A stretch of 64,000 bases of DNA. Origin: Aquimonas voraii (GTDB lineage Bacteria; Pseudomonadota; Gammaproteobacteria; Xanthomonadales; Xanthomonadaceae). The DNA is taken from positions 186,001 to 250,000 of the forward strand of contig NZ_FNAG01000002.1 of the NCBI RefSeq assembly GCF_900101825.1, given 5' to 3'. Below, one piece after another: positions 53,220 through 62,046 of the stretch. The position numbers and the translations under genes are program-made. How positions within the stretch are numbered: the first letter of the stretch is position 1; each line of letters opens with the position of its first letter. The notes below the pieces were generated by a model that worked only from the letters and a program-made list of their open reading frames with translations, searched no databases and had not been told where the DNA came from.

Positions 53220-53519
53220 GAGCGGCGGGCCCGGTGGTTGGACAGGCCTGCAAAGGTGCCGCCTGCGGGTCTTGGGCGCGGGTGCCAGAAGGCAGGGCGC
53301 AGCGCTTGGGATCGCTGGACTCTTGGCGTACTGCAGGTGCCGGCCAGCGCGCTGGGAGGCGTCACGCCTGCGCGGCCCCTGTCCGCTCGAAGGCGCTGGC
53401 GTGAGTCCCGGGATGCAAGGCCTGACGCGCGTCGGACGGGTCCTGCTCCATCGCGGGGGAGAGGGGATGAAGCAGGGTGGCGAGGCTTGCGGCGCTCACC
53501 TGGGCCGCCTCGATTGCGT
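53220..53519. other. 300-base gap, nothing recognised
   Basis: Upstream of the S9 peptidase start. No gene, repeat or clear promoter was seen; reading frames are low in plausible start sites. Confidence 0.35.
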
Positions 53520-53864
53520 TCAGCGCAGGTCGACGTCGACGTAGGCCTGCTCGATGGCGCGCTCCAGCGCGGCAAACACGTCGCGCGCGGTTTCGAACTC
53601 GCGGCGCAGGCCGGGGAGGAGGCGGATCAGCTCCTGCTCCTCGGGCGTGCCGATGGTGGCCGATGAGAGTCGCATGCCAGCGGTGAGGTAGCGGGCGCGG
53701 TGCTCGGCCACCACCTTCGCCAGTTCGACCACGTGCTTGCGCTCGATCTTGGGAATGTCGCGGTGGATCACCTCGCGGTTGATCTTGCGGATCTCACGCT
53801 CGATCTCCTGCAGCGCATAGCGATGCCGCTTCATCAGCGCGTCTTCGTCGTCCTGGGGCAGCAT
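53520..53864 (-). CDS. small coiled-coil protein, unknown
   Basis: A 114-residue protein starting MLPQDDEDALMKRHRYALQEIEREIRKIN. It is rich in charged helix-forming residues (HRDIPKIERKHVVELAKVVAEH, REFETARDVFAALERAIEQAY), so a coiled coil is likely. No signal or family recognised. The start was chosen at the ATG preceded by a low-complexity stretch. Confidence 0.68.
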   Translation of the reverse strand: MLPQDDEDALMKRHRYALQEIEREIRKINREVIHRDIPKIERKHVVELAKVVAEHRARYLTAGMRLSSATIGTPEEQELIRLLPGLRREFETARDVFAALERAIEQAYVDVDLR

Positions 53865-54280
53865 GGGGGCCTCCGCGTGGGGTGTGCTCGCCCTTGCGAC
53901 ATGCAAGTTTCGCGCTTGGGCCGGCGTCAAGCCTGTGCTGCGCCTTTACGCAGGGGTGCGAACCACGTGCGCGCGGCTATGCTTTGCGGGCTGTTTGCAG
54001 GACGCGCGAGGGGGGGCGAGCGCTACTCAGTCTCTCGATCCTTGATGTGGAGCCCCTCTCCCCTGGTGGGAGAGGGGTTGGGGAGAGGGGGCGCACCTTG
54101 CGCGAGACTTGCCTCCTCCCCTGGCCTGCCGTCGCTTCGCTCGGGCTCCCAAGAATGTCGGCTGCCACCGGCAGCCGACAGGCGTTCTTCTCCGCTTCCC
54201 ACGAGGGGAGAGGGGAGTCGCTTTGCTCCGGCTCTTGCGAATCCCGAATCCCGAATCCCCAATCCCGAGCTCCGAAACCC
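53865..54280. other. gap with inverted-repeat and heptamer elements
   Basis: A 416-base gap between divergent genes. It contains CTCTCCCCTGGTGGGAGAG (54055 on), a hairpin seen in many genomes, the mirrored GAGGGGAGAGGGGAG (54204-54218), and the heptamer array at 54238. No gene is supported. Confidence 0.55.
54238..54265 (-). repeat. GGATTCG heptamer tandem repeat, three units plus one variant
   Basis: Read on the minus strand: GGGATTGGGGATTCGGGATTC and onward, then GCAAGAGCC. Three perfect units at 54258-54238. The same start (GGGATTGG) and end (GCAAGAGC) flank the nine-unit array after ubiE, so both are copies of one element with different unit numbers. It ends 15 bases before the next gene's start. 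Confidence 0.9.
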
Positions 54281-54985
54281 ATGCCCCAGTCCAGCGTCTA
54301 CGTCCTGCCGCCGCCCGCCCAGCCCTGCGTTGCCGTGGCCGAGAGTTCGCAATACTTCCCGGTCCGCCGCATCTACTGCGTGGGCCGCAACTACGCCGAG
54401 CACGCCCGCGAGATGGGCGCGGACCCGAGCCGCGAGGCGCCGTTCTTCTTCATGAAGCCGGCCGATGCGGTGGTGTCCGACGGCGCGCGGATTCCGTATC
54501 CGGGCCAGACCGCGGACTTTCACTACGAGGCCGAGCTGGTGGTGGCGATCGGCGGCAGCGGTGCGGGCCTGAGCCCCGAACAGGCGCAGGCCCTGGTGTT
54601 CGGCTACGGCGTCGGCATCGACTTCACTCGCCGCGACCTGCAGGCGCAGTTCAAGAAGGGCGGCAAGCCCTGGGACATGGCCAAGGGTTTCGACCGCTCC
54701 GCGCCCTGCAGCGCGATCGTGCCGGCGGCGCGCATCGGCCATCCCAAAACGGCTCGCATCGAGCTGATCCAGAACGGCGAGATGCGGCAGTCGGCCGATA
54801 TCGCCGACCTGATCTGGTCGGTGCCGGAACTGCTGGCGAATTTGTCTACCTTCGTGCGGCTGGAGCCGGGTGATCTGGTGTTTACCGGCACGCCAGCCGG
54901 TGTCGGCCCCTGCGTGGCGGGCGATCGTCTGACCGCGCGCGTCGAGAGCATCGGCCAGATCAGCGTCGAGATCACGGAGCGCTGA
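54281..54985 (+). CDS. fumarylacetoacetate hydrolase family protein
   Basis: A 234-residue FAH-family enzyme. It has RRIYCVGRNYAEHAREMG, FFFMKPADAVVSDG, DFHYEAELVVAIG (metal-binding Glu region), GYGVGIDFTRRDLQ, KGFDRSAPC and LEPGDLVFTGTPAGVGP. This is close to FAHD1-type acylpyruvases/oxaloacetate decarboxylases. The actual substrate is uncertain. It is one base before the next gene, so the two are co-transcribed. Confidence 0.9.
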   Translation: MPQSSVYVLPPPAQPCVAVAESSQYFPVRRIYCVGRNYAEHAREMGADPSREAPFFFMKPADAVVSDGARIPYPGQTADFHYEAELVVAIGGSGAGLSPEQAQALVFGYGVGIDFTRRDLQAQFKKGGKPWDMAKGFDRSAPCSAIVPAARIGHPKTARIELIQNGEMRQSADIADLIWSVPELLANLSTFVRLEPGDLVFTGTPAGVGPCVAGDRLTARVESIGQISVEITER

Positions 54986-54986
54986 A

Positions 54987-56591
54987 ATGAGCGATACGCG
55001 CAGCGATGTGCTGGTGATCGGCGCCGGCCACAACGGTCTGGTCTGCGCCACCTATCTGGCGAAGGCGGGCCTGTCGGTGCGCGTGCTCGAGCGCCGCGGC
55101 GTGGTGGGCGGCGCGGCAGTGACCGAGGAATTCCACCCGGGCTTCCGCAACTCCACCGCGAGCTACACGGTCTCGCTGCTGCACCCCAAGGTGATCCGCG
55201 AACTCGACCTGCACGGCCACGGCCTGCGCATCGTCGAGCGTGAGCTGGGCAACTTCCTGCCGCTGCCGGACGGGCGCTATCTGAAGGCCGGCGAGGGTCG
55301 CACCCAGGCCGAGGTGGCCAAGTTCAGCGCCCGCGATGCCGAGCGCCTGCCGGCCTACGGCGAGCACCTCGACCGCATCGCCGGCCTGCTGCGGGAGCTG
55401 GCCGCGCAGACCCCACCGAACGTGCCGGCGCAAGGCGGTTGGCTGGCCGCGCTGCCCGAGTTGATCCGTGCTGCCGGTTTGGGGCGTCGCGCGGCGGCGC
55501 TGGGCATCGAAGGTCAGCGCGATCTGCTGGATCTGTTCACCGATTCCGCCGGCGCCTACCTCGAGCGCTGGTTCGAGTCCGAGCCGATCCAGGCCCTGTT
55601 CGGTTTCGACGGCGTGGTCGGCAACTACGCCAGCCCCTACGCGGCCGGCAGCGCCTACGTGCTGTTGCATCACGTGTTCGGCGAGGTCAATGGCAAGGCC
55701 GGGGTGTGGGGGCATGCGATCGGTGGCATGGGCGCGATCACCCAGGCGATGGCGCGTTCAGCGCAAGCGGCGGGCGTGCAGATCGAAGTGAACGCTGGCG
55801 TGACCGAAGTGCTGGTCGAACAGGGCAGGGCGGTGGGCGTGCGCTGCTCTGACGGGCGCGTGCATCGCGCGGGCCGCGTGGTCGCCAATGTCAATCCCAA
55901 GCTGTTGTTCACCCAGCTCGTGCCGCCGTCGGAGTTGCCTGCGGACTTCGCCGAGCGCATGCGCGGCTACCGCTGCGGCTCCGGCACTTTCCGCATGAAC
56001 GTGGCCCTGTCCGAGCTGCCCGACTTCAACTGCCTGCCGGGCCGCGCGCGTGCCGAGCACCACACCGCCGGCATCATCCTGGCGCCCAGCCTGCGCTACA
56101 TGGAGCAGGCCTTCTTCGACGCGCGCCAGTACGGTTGGTCGCAGCAGCCGATCGTGGAGATGCTGATCCCCTCGACCCTGGACGACAGCCTCGCGCCCGA
56201 GGGCGCGCACGTCGCCAGCCTGTTCTGCCAGCACGTCGCGCCCGAGCTGCCCGATGGCAAGCAGTGGCCAGACCATCGCGATGAAGTGGCGCGCATGATG
56301 ATCGACACCGTCAACGCCCATGCGCCCAATTTCAAAGCCTCGGTGCTGGGCTATCGCGCACTCTCGCCCTTCGACCTGGAACAGGAATTCGGCCTGATCG
56401 GCGGCGACATCTTCCACGGCGCACTGAGCCTGAATCAGCTGTTCTCGGCGCGGCCGGTGCTGGGGCACGGCAACTACCGGATGCCGCTGAAGGGCCTCTA
56501 CCTGTGCGGCTCGGGCGCGCATCCGGGCGGTGGCGTGAGCGGGTTGCCGGGACACAATGCGGCGCGGGAGGTCCTGCGCGATCGCCGCTAG
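54987..56591 (+). CDS. FAD-dependent oxidoreductase, PYROXD2/phytoene desaturase-like
   Basis: A 534-residue flavoprotein. The FAD Rossmann motif is VLVIGAGHNGLVCATYLAKAG, then LERRGVVGGAAVTEEFHPGF; the end has LYLCGSGAHPGGGVSGLPGHNAA, a second flavin-binding region. The pattern is that of the NAD(P)/FAD oxidoreductase group related to PYROXD2 and carotenoid desaturases. The substrate is unknown. It overlaps nothing but follows the FAH gene with one intergenic base. Confidence 0.88.
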   Translation: MSDTRSDVLVIGAGHNGLVCATYLAKAGLSVRVLERRGVVGGAAVTEEFHPGFRNSTASYTVSLLHPKVIRELDLHGHGLRIVERELGNFLPLPDGRYLKAGEGRTQAEVAKFSARDAERLPAYGEHLDRIAGLLRELAAQTPPNVPAQGGWLAALPELIRAAGLGRRAAALGIEGQRDLLDLFTDSAGAYLERWFESEPIQALFGFDGVVGNYASPYAAGSAYVLLHHVFGEVNGKAGVWGHAIGGMGAITQAMARSAQAAGVQIEVNAGVTEVLVEQGRAVGVRCSDGRVHRAGRVVANVNPKLLFTQLVPPSELPADFAERMRGYRCGSGTFRMNVALSELPDFNCLPGRARAEHHTAGIILAPSLRYMEQAFFDARQYGWSQQPIVEMLIPSTLDDSLAPEGAHVASLFCQHVAPELPDGKQWPDHRDEVARMMIDTVNAHAPNFKASVLGYRALSPFDLEQEFGLIGGDIFHGALSLNQLFSARPVLGHGNYRMPLKGLYLCGSGAHPGGGVSGLPGHNAAREVLRDRR

Positions 56592-56772
56592 GCGTTCCCT
56601 GCGCTGCGATCATGTCGTGCCCAGGCGAGCGGCGCATCGAGTGCCGACAGCGCCGTGCGGACGCGATGCGTCGAAGGCGTCTTGAGCGGGGGTTCTACCG
56701 CGGCAGCGCTGCTCGGCGGGGGCAATACTCCAGAGTGCTCGATCAGCACCCTGGGGCGGCCCCGGCTGAGGA

Positions 56773-58200
56773 TCAGCGCGACTTCGGCACCAGCGGCGTG
56801 TTGCTGGTCGAGAACAGGTGGCTGGTGTCGGTGCTCTTGCCGCTCGACGCGCCATGGCAGCCGAAGCAGCCCGGCGGGCTGACCTGGTGATAGGTCTCCA
56901 TCGTGGTATTGGCCAGCAGCACCGAGCCGGCGAGCGTGGGATCGCTGCCGCTCTTCGGGATCGAGCCGTCCTTTGACCACACCGCGCCCACCTGGAAGTA
57001 GTTGGCGCGCACGTCCTTCACCAGGCCCAACATCAGCTGGATGTCGAAGTTCAGCGAGATCAGCTGGCTGTTGTTGTCGGCCGAGGCTGGTGTCGGTGCA
57101 CTGCCCCAGGGATTGACCCGATACACGTCGTTGGCTCGGATGCTGTTGCCCGGGGTGGCCTGCAGATCGCCATTGCTCTGCACGGTCATCTGCGCCACCA
57201 GGGCGCCGTCGCGGCTGCCGCCGCTCTGCATGAAGTTCCAGCTCCCCTGCGAGTTGTAGGGCACCTCGAGCTGCTGGCCGAACAGGCTGTTGAAATAGAA
57301 ATCGTTGTTCGGTGCGTTGTCCTTGTGCTCGAAGGTGGCCCAGACCATCTCCGGGTGGCCCTTGACCGGCCCCACCACGTGCATGCCGACGAGCGCGAGC
57401 GTCTTCACCTCGGTCGGCTGCTTCGGGTCGAGGGTCCAGGTGGTGCTGCTGGTCGGCAGGTAGCGCGGCACGGCGGCCACCGTGGTGAGGTACTGGCTGG
57501 TGTCGGCAACCGTGCTCGCGTCCACCCATGCCGACTTCAACTCGACGGTCAGGGCATTGCCGTCCGGCAGGTTGCTGCCGTTCTGGCTGGCATAGGCAAG
57601 AATCGGCGTCAGTTCCGCCTGCGTGGTCGGAAAGGCGGCGTCCTTCGCGATCGCGCCGTTGGTCACCGCCGTGTTGAACCAGGCGTAGACGTCGTTGGCG
57701 TGGGTCGCGAAGTACACCAGCGATCCGTTGAGGCTCAGCAGGGTGTCGTTGCCTCCGGCCTGTCCGCCGGGCTGGAACTGCTGCGGCTTGCTGCCGCGCA
57801 GGCTGAAGCGGTTGCCCGGTGCGCCCGCGCCGTTGCGCACGTACGTACCGTTGCCCTGGGCGTCGAAGATCAGATCGAAAAACACCGGCGAGTCGAGCAC
57901 CGTGCCGCCGGCCTCGGGCGAGTTGATCCACAGAAACATCTGGTGCGCCCACTTGTAGAAGTCGCAGGCGCTGGGATCGGCGGGAAAGGCCAGGCTGTCG
58001 GCAAATTTGACGTCGCCGCCTGCCGTGACGCTGCCGTCCTCGAACCAGTTGCCGAACTCGCGGGCGGAAATGGAACAGCTGGACTGCACGTACTGCAGCC
58101 CGTCCGGCGGCAGGGTCGGGCCGGCGGACGTCGAGACGCTGGCAGCAAGCCCACCGGCGGCGAGGAGGGCGGTGAGCAGCGGAGACTGCGGCTTCGGCAT
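56773..58200 (-). CDS. secreted protein with a CxxCH haem motif
   Basis: A 475-residue protein with a signal peptide (LLTALLAAGGLAASVSTSA). Near its end is a single c-type haem site, PPGCFGCHGASSG. The central part has many beta strands and Trp/Phe (HQMFLWINSPEAGG, MVWATFEHKDNAPNNDFYFN, LISLNFDIQLMLGLV). A cytochrome-like periplasmic electron-transfer or oxidoreductase role is possible; I do not recognise the family. It is monocistronic. Confidence 0.78.
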   Translation of the reverse strand: MPKPQSPLLTALLAAGGLAASVSTSAGPTLPPDGLQYVQSSCSISAREFGNWFEDGSVTAGGDVKFADSLAFPADPSACDFYKWAHQMFLWINSPEAGGTVLDSPVFFDLIFDAQGNGTYVRNGAGAPGNRFSLRGSKPQQFQPGGQAGGNDTLLSLNGSLVYFATHANDVYAWFNTAVTNGAIAKDAAFPTTQAELTPILAYASQNGSNLPDGNALTVELKSAWVDASTVADTSQYLTTVAAVPRYLPTSSTTWTLDPKQPTEVKTLALVGMHVVGPVKGHPEMVWATFEHKDNAPNNDFYFNSLFGQQLEVPYNSQGSWNFMQSGGSRDGALVAQMTVQSNGDLQATPGNSIRANDVYRVNPWGSAPTPASADNNSQLISLNFDIQLMLGLVKDVRANYFQVGAVWSKDGSIPKSGSDPTLAGSVLLANTTMETYHQVSPPGCFGCHGASSGKSTDTSHLFSTSNTPLVPKSR

Positions 58201-58449
58201 GGCGGTTCTCCCGGAGAGCGTGGTGGATGAACGAACGTGGTCGGCTTCGGCAAAGTAAGCCCCCGGGTGATGCGGCAACCAGCTGTCAGATCTGACATTC
58301 GACCCGCGCCGGAGCCAGTGAAAGGTGGAGGACGTCCCGAGCGCTGCTGCCATCCGCGTACCCATGACGGTCTGCAGCTGCGGCTTCGTGATGGGAGGCG
58401 CGCGGCCGCGGGGCTAGAGTGGGGCCCTTCACCAGAGCAGGGGACGCGC

Positions 58450-59157
58450 ATGACGCAGGGCTGGGATGCATCGGCACGGGCCTGGATCGAGGTGATCGGC
58501 AGCGAGGGCGACTGGGGCCGCCGCCATGTGCTCGATGCGCCGATGCTGCAGCGCGTGCGCGGGCGTGATTTCCAGTGCGCAGTCGATATCGGCTGCGGAG
58601 AGGGGCGCTTCTGCCGGATGCTGAAGGCCGAAGACCTCGACTGCATCGGCATCGACCCGACGCAGGCCCTCATCGAACACGCGCGTCAACGCGATCCGTC
58701 CGGCGACTACCGCATCGCGTGCGCGGAGTCCTTGCCCCTGCCGGAAGCGAGCTGCGATCTCGCCGTGTTCTACCTGTCGCTGATCGACATCGCCGACCTC
58801 GATGCCGCGCTGGCCGAGGCCCGGCGCGTCTTGAGGCCCGGCGGCAGCCTGCTCATCGCCAACCTGCAGGGCTTCAACACCGCGGCGGTGGGCCAGGGCT
58901 GGAGTCGCGAGCCCGACGGCAGCCGTCGCTTCTGCATCGACCACTATCTGCAGGAGCGCGTCACCTGGATCGCCTGGCAGGGCATCCACATCGCCAACCA
59001 TCACCGTCCGCTGCAGCGCTACCTGCAGGCTCTGTTGGCGTTGGGATTCGAACTGCGGCATTTCGCGGAACCTCCGCCGGTAGGCGTCGAGGGTGAAAAG
59101 GCCGATCGCTACCGACGCGCGCCGAACTTCCTGCTGATGGAGTGGGAGCGGCGATAG
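58450..59157 (+). CDS. class I SAM-dependent methyltransferase
   Basis: A 235-residue methyltransferase. The SAM motif is AVDIGCGEGRFCRMLK, then CIGIDPTQALIEHARQRDP, AESLPLPEASCDLAVFYLSLIDIADLDAALAEARRVLRPGG. The substrate is unknown; many small-molecule methyltransferases look like this. Start MTQGWDASARAWIEVIG at 58450. It is alone on the plus strand. Confidence 0.87.
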   Translation: MTQGWDASARAWIEVIGSEGDWGRRHVLDAPMLQRVRGRDFQCAVDIGCGEGRFCRMLKAEDLDCIGIDPTQALIEHARQRDPSGDYRIACAESLPLPEASCDLAVFYLSLIDIADLDAALAEARRVLRPGGSLLIANLQGFNTAAVGQGWSREPDGSRRFCIDHYLQERVTWIAWQGIHIANHHRPLQRYLQALLALGFELRHFAEPPPVGVEGEKADRYRRAPNFLLMEWERR

Positions 59158-59517
59158 ACGGCTGCTTGCGCGCAGGGCCCGAATCGTGGCTGCGTGCCCT
59201 GTTCGCCAGAAATGCCGAACCGCAGACGCATGGCGTTGACACCTCATCAAGCGGACTGGGCGCGGGTCAGGCAACGCGTTTCTCGCTCTGTCCGTTGCAC
59301 CTGCGGCGCCGCGAACGATGCGGCATGGGGTGTGCCTGTGGCGCACCAGACGATGCGAGCTGGGGTGCGCCCGCGGCGCGTCAGACGATACGAAACTTGC
59401 CGTCTCTGCGACGCGCCTGCGGAGCAACCCGCTTTCCATGCCGTTCTCCCGGCGCCGCGCGAAGGCAAGCCTTCGTCTGACCTGACATGCTGCACGCCCA
59501 GCCTTGGGAGATTCGCG
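59158..59517. other. 360-base gap with 35-bp tandem repeat
   Basis: Three 35-base units lie in tandem at 59297-59331, 59332-59366 and 59367-59401; a weaker fourth may follow. Shared core in units 1-3 is (G/C)(C/T)GGCGC..(G/C)(A/T)(G/C)A(A/G)ACGAT(G/A)CG. No gene is supported in the gap. It precedes the gamma-glutamyltransferase and may bear its control region. Confidence 0.6.
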
Positions 59518-61260
59518 ATGATCTTCGCCTCAGGACGTTTCATGTTGCTGGCCTGCCTGCCGCTGTTGCTGCTCGCCGGCTGCGCGCAGCCTCCGCCGCG
59601 CGCGCAGTCGCTTCCGAGCCAAGCCCCGCTGCGTGAGGCCATGGTCGCCGCTGCCGATCCGCTGGCGGTCGACGCCGGGCTCGAGATCCTCCGCGAAGGC
59701 GGCAGCGCGGTGGATTCGGCGATCGCGGTGGCGATGACGCTCGGCCTGGTCGAGCCGGAATCCTCGGGCGTCGGCGGTGGCGGCCTGCTGGTGCACTACC
59801 GCGCGCGCGATCGCGCCATCGAGGCCTACGACGGCCGCGAGTGGGCGCCCGCTGGCGCGCAGCCGGACATGTTCCTGCAGGCCAATGGTGCGCCGATGCC
59901 CTTCGAGGTCGCCCAGGCCAGCGGGCTGTCGATCGGCACGCCCAGCCTGGTGGCGATGCTGGCGATGGCGCATGAGGCGCATGGCCGACTGCCCTGGTCA
60001 CGGCTGATGCAGCCGGCAATTCGACTGTCCGAAGACGGTTTCGTCATTGGTCCACGGCTGGCGCGCAGCCTCCAGACATATCGCGCCGCGATCGCCGCCG
60101 ACCCGCAGGCGCGGGCGATCTATCTCCATGAAAAGGGCCAGCCCTGGCCGCAGGGCCATCGCCTGCGCAACCCCGAGTACGCGCGCAGCCTGCGCGCGAT
60201 TGCCGAGCAGGGGCCGCGCGCACTCACGCACGGTCGCATCGCCGATGAGATCATCGCCGCCGCCCAGCGCGCGCCGCGCGCCGGCAGCTTGAGCCTGGAC
60301 GATCTCGCGGCCTTTGCGCCGCGCCGCCTCGAGCCCCTGTGCGCGCCCTTCCGCGCGTATCGCGTCTGCTCGGTGCCCTCGCCGAGTTCGGCCAACGCCA
60401 TGCTGTCGATCCTCGGCCTGTATGCGCGTGCGCGGCCCGCCCCCGACGGCCCGCAGAACATCGACGACTGGGCGGCGTTCGTGTGGGCGAGCCGCCTGTC
60501 CTACGTCGATCGCGATCACTACATGGCCGACGAACGCTTCGTCGAAGCGCCCACCGCGGCGCTGGTTGCGTCGGACTATCTCGACGCCCGCGCGGCGCTG
60601 ATCGATCTGCGCGCGAGCCGCGATGCGATCCCGATCGGTGCGCCGGCCGGCGAGGCCCTGCGCCAGCGCTGGGGCAGCAGCGCGATGCAGGAGAACGGTA
60701 CCACGCATCTTTCCATCGTCGATGCCGACGGCAATGCGGTGGCGCTCACCGCCACCATCGAATCCGAGTATGGCGCGCAGCGCATGGCCGGCGGCTTCTG
60801 GCTCAACAACCAGCTCACCGATTTCTCGTTCGAGCCGGTCATCGACGGCAAGCCGGTCGCCAATGCGGTCGCCCCGCGCAAGGCGCCGCGCTCGTCGATG
60901 TCGCCGTCGATCGTCACCGACGCCGACGGCCGGCTGGTGCTGGTCACGGGCTCGATGGGCGGCAGCACCATCATCGCCTCGGTCGCGCGCAGCATCATCG
61001 GCGTACTCGACTGGAATCTCAGCCCGCAGCAGGCCCTGGCCACGCCGGCCCTGTTCGCGCGCACCCGCACGATCGAAGCCGAACGCGGGCGCCTGCCGAA
61101 CGCCATCCTTGAGGGCCTGCGCCAGCTGGGCTGGAACGTGGTCGAGGCCGACCTCTACAGCGGCACGCATCTGATCGAGGTCACGCCGCAGGGCCTGGAG
61201 GGCGGCGCGGATCCGCGGCTGGAGGGCAGGGCGGCTCGGGTGCTCCTCGCGCGGCGCTGA
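59518..61260 (+). CDS. ggt: gamma-glutamyltransferase, lipoprotein
   Basis: A 580-residue Ntn-hydrolase. The lipobox is LLLLAGC near residue 20, so it is probably lipid-anchored. The catalytic Thr (about residue 394) begins the small subunit in NGTTHLSIVDADGNAVALT, after a typical GGT N-terminal half (DAGLEILREGGSAVDSAIAVAMTLG, SSGVGGGGLL). The family cleaves gamma-glutamyl bonds, as in glutathione use. The gene ends before a 494-base gap. Confidence 0.93.
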   Translation: MIFASGRFMLLACLPLLLLAGCAQPPPRAQSLPSQAPLREAMVAAADPLAVDAGLEILREGGSAVDSAIAVAMTLGLVEPESSGVGGGGLLVHYRARDRAIEAYDGREWAPAGAQPDMFLQANGAPMPFEVAQASGLSIGTPSLVAMLAMAHEAHGRLPWSRLMQPAIRLSEDGFVIGPRLARSLQTYRAAIAADPQARAIYLHEKGQPWPQGHRLRNPEYARSLRAIAEQGPRALTHGRIADEIIAAAQRAPRAGSLSLDDLAAFAPRRLEPLCAPFRAYRVCSVPSPSSANAMLSILGLYARARPAPDGPQNIDDWAAFVWASRLSYVDRDHYMADERFVEAPTAALVASDYLDARAALIDLRASRDAIPIGAPAGEALRQRWGSSAMQENGTTHLSIVDADGNAVALTATIESEYGAQRMAGGFWLNNQLTDFSFEPVIDGKPVANAVAPRKAPRSSMSPSIVTDADGRLVLVTGSMGGSTIIASVARSIIGVLDWNLSPQQALATPALFARTRTIEAERGRLPNAILEGLRQLGWNVVEADLYSGTHLIEVTPQGLEGGADPRLEGRAARVLLARR

Positions 61261-61754
61261 TTGGCGTCGATCGACCCTCGGGCTTGTTCCACAAAGGTAT
61301 CCGCATCGCATTGTCGCGCGGCTCCGCGCCTCGCGCGAAGAAGCGCTGGCATCGGCCGTGCTGCGCAGGGCGCAGCAGGGTCGAAGTCGGAGAAGTCGCG
61401 CCCATGCACGCTCAGGCTCGCGCACCCGAGCGATCCGCCCGAGTGCAGCGCCTTCCGCCGTGCGGCGCGCGTCCCTTGCGGCCGCCCTGTAGGCGCGCAG
61501 CGGAAGCCCAGCCCTGCAACGGGGCCTTCGCGATGAACTTGCCGCGCTGTCGCTGTGCGCCTGGGCGAAGTCAGCGCCGTCAGGCCTGCACTGCGTCCGG
61601 CGATTGCACCGGCAGCAAGTAAGCGCGGGGGGCGCGCGCACTCCAAGGCCACTCACTTTCGAGCTTTGCGGACCGTTCGTGCGGAGTTGGGCGCCAGAGT
61701 GCGATTGGCTTCAGCAAGACCGGCGATCTGCCGTGGATGGCCTCGAGGTGAGTC
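61261..61754. other. 494-base gap, nothing clear
   Basis: After the gamma-glutamyltransferase. Reading frames are short or low-complexity. No repeat of the classes found elsewhere was seen. The region just before 61755 should contain a promoter for the two secreted genes, but none was clear. Confidence 0.35.
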
Positions 61755-62033
61755 GTGCTGCCAAAAACCGTGATCCTGCTCGGGCTGTGCCTGCCGCTGA
61801 TCGCTTGGGCTCAGGCCAGTGGTGGCAGCTATGTGCTGCCTCGCGACGTGAATGCCAGCGGCGGCGGTCAAGCCAGCGGCGGCAGCTATCAGCTGCAAGG
61901 CAGCATCGGGCAGCCCGCAGCCGAGCCCCTGCATCCCGCCAGCGGCGGCCCTTATGCGCTGAGCGCGGGCTTCTGGGCAGCGGGCGCGCCGGATTCCGAT
62001 CTGCTTTACGCCGATGGTTTCGAAAGCCCTTGA
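61755..62033 (+). CDS. small secreted protein with GFE-type tail
   Basis: A 92-residue protein starting at GTG, preceded at a few bases by GAGGTGAG (a likely RBS). After a signal peptide (LLGLCLPLIAWAQA) come the repeats ASGGSYVLP, ASGGSYQLQGSIGQP and ASGGPYALSAGFW, then the tail DLLYADGFESP. The tail resembles RDGFED of the beta-helix protein at 13294. It lies 14 bases before the 605-residue secreted gene, so they are probably one transcript. Function unknown. Confidence 0.72.
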   Translation: MLPKTVILLGLCLPLIAWAQASGGSYVLPRDVNASGGGQASGGSYQLQGSIGQPAAEPLHPASGGPYALSAGFWAAGAPDSDLLYADGFESP

Positions 62034-62046
62034 CCGAGGACGACAC

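Noticed and set aside
54055-54218. Possible insertion sequence end at the GGGAGAGGGG repeats
   Set aside because: The hairpin-like repeat is common in many genomes; there is no transposase or target duplication.
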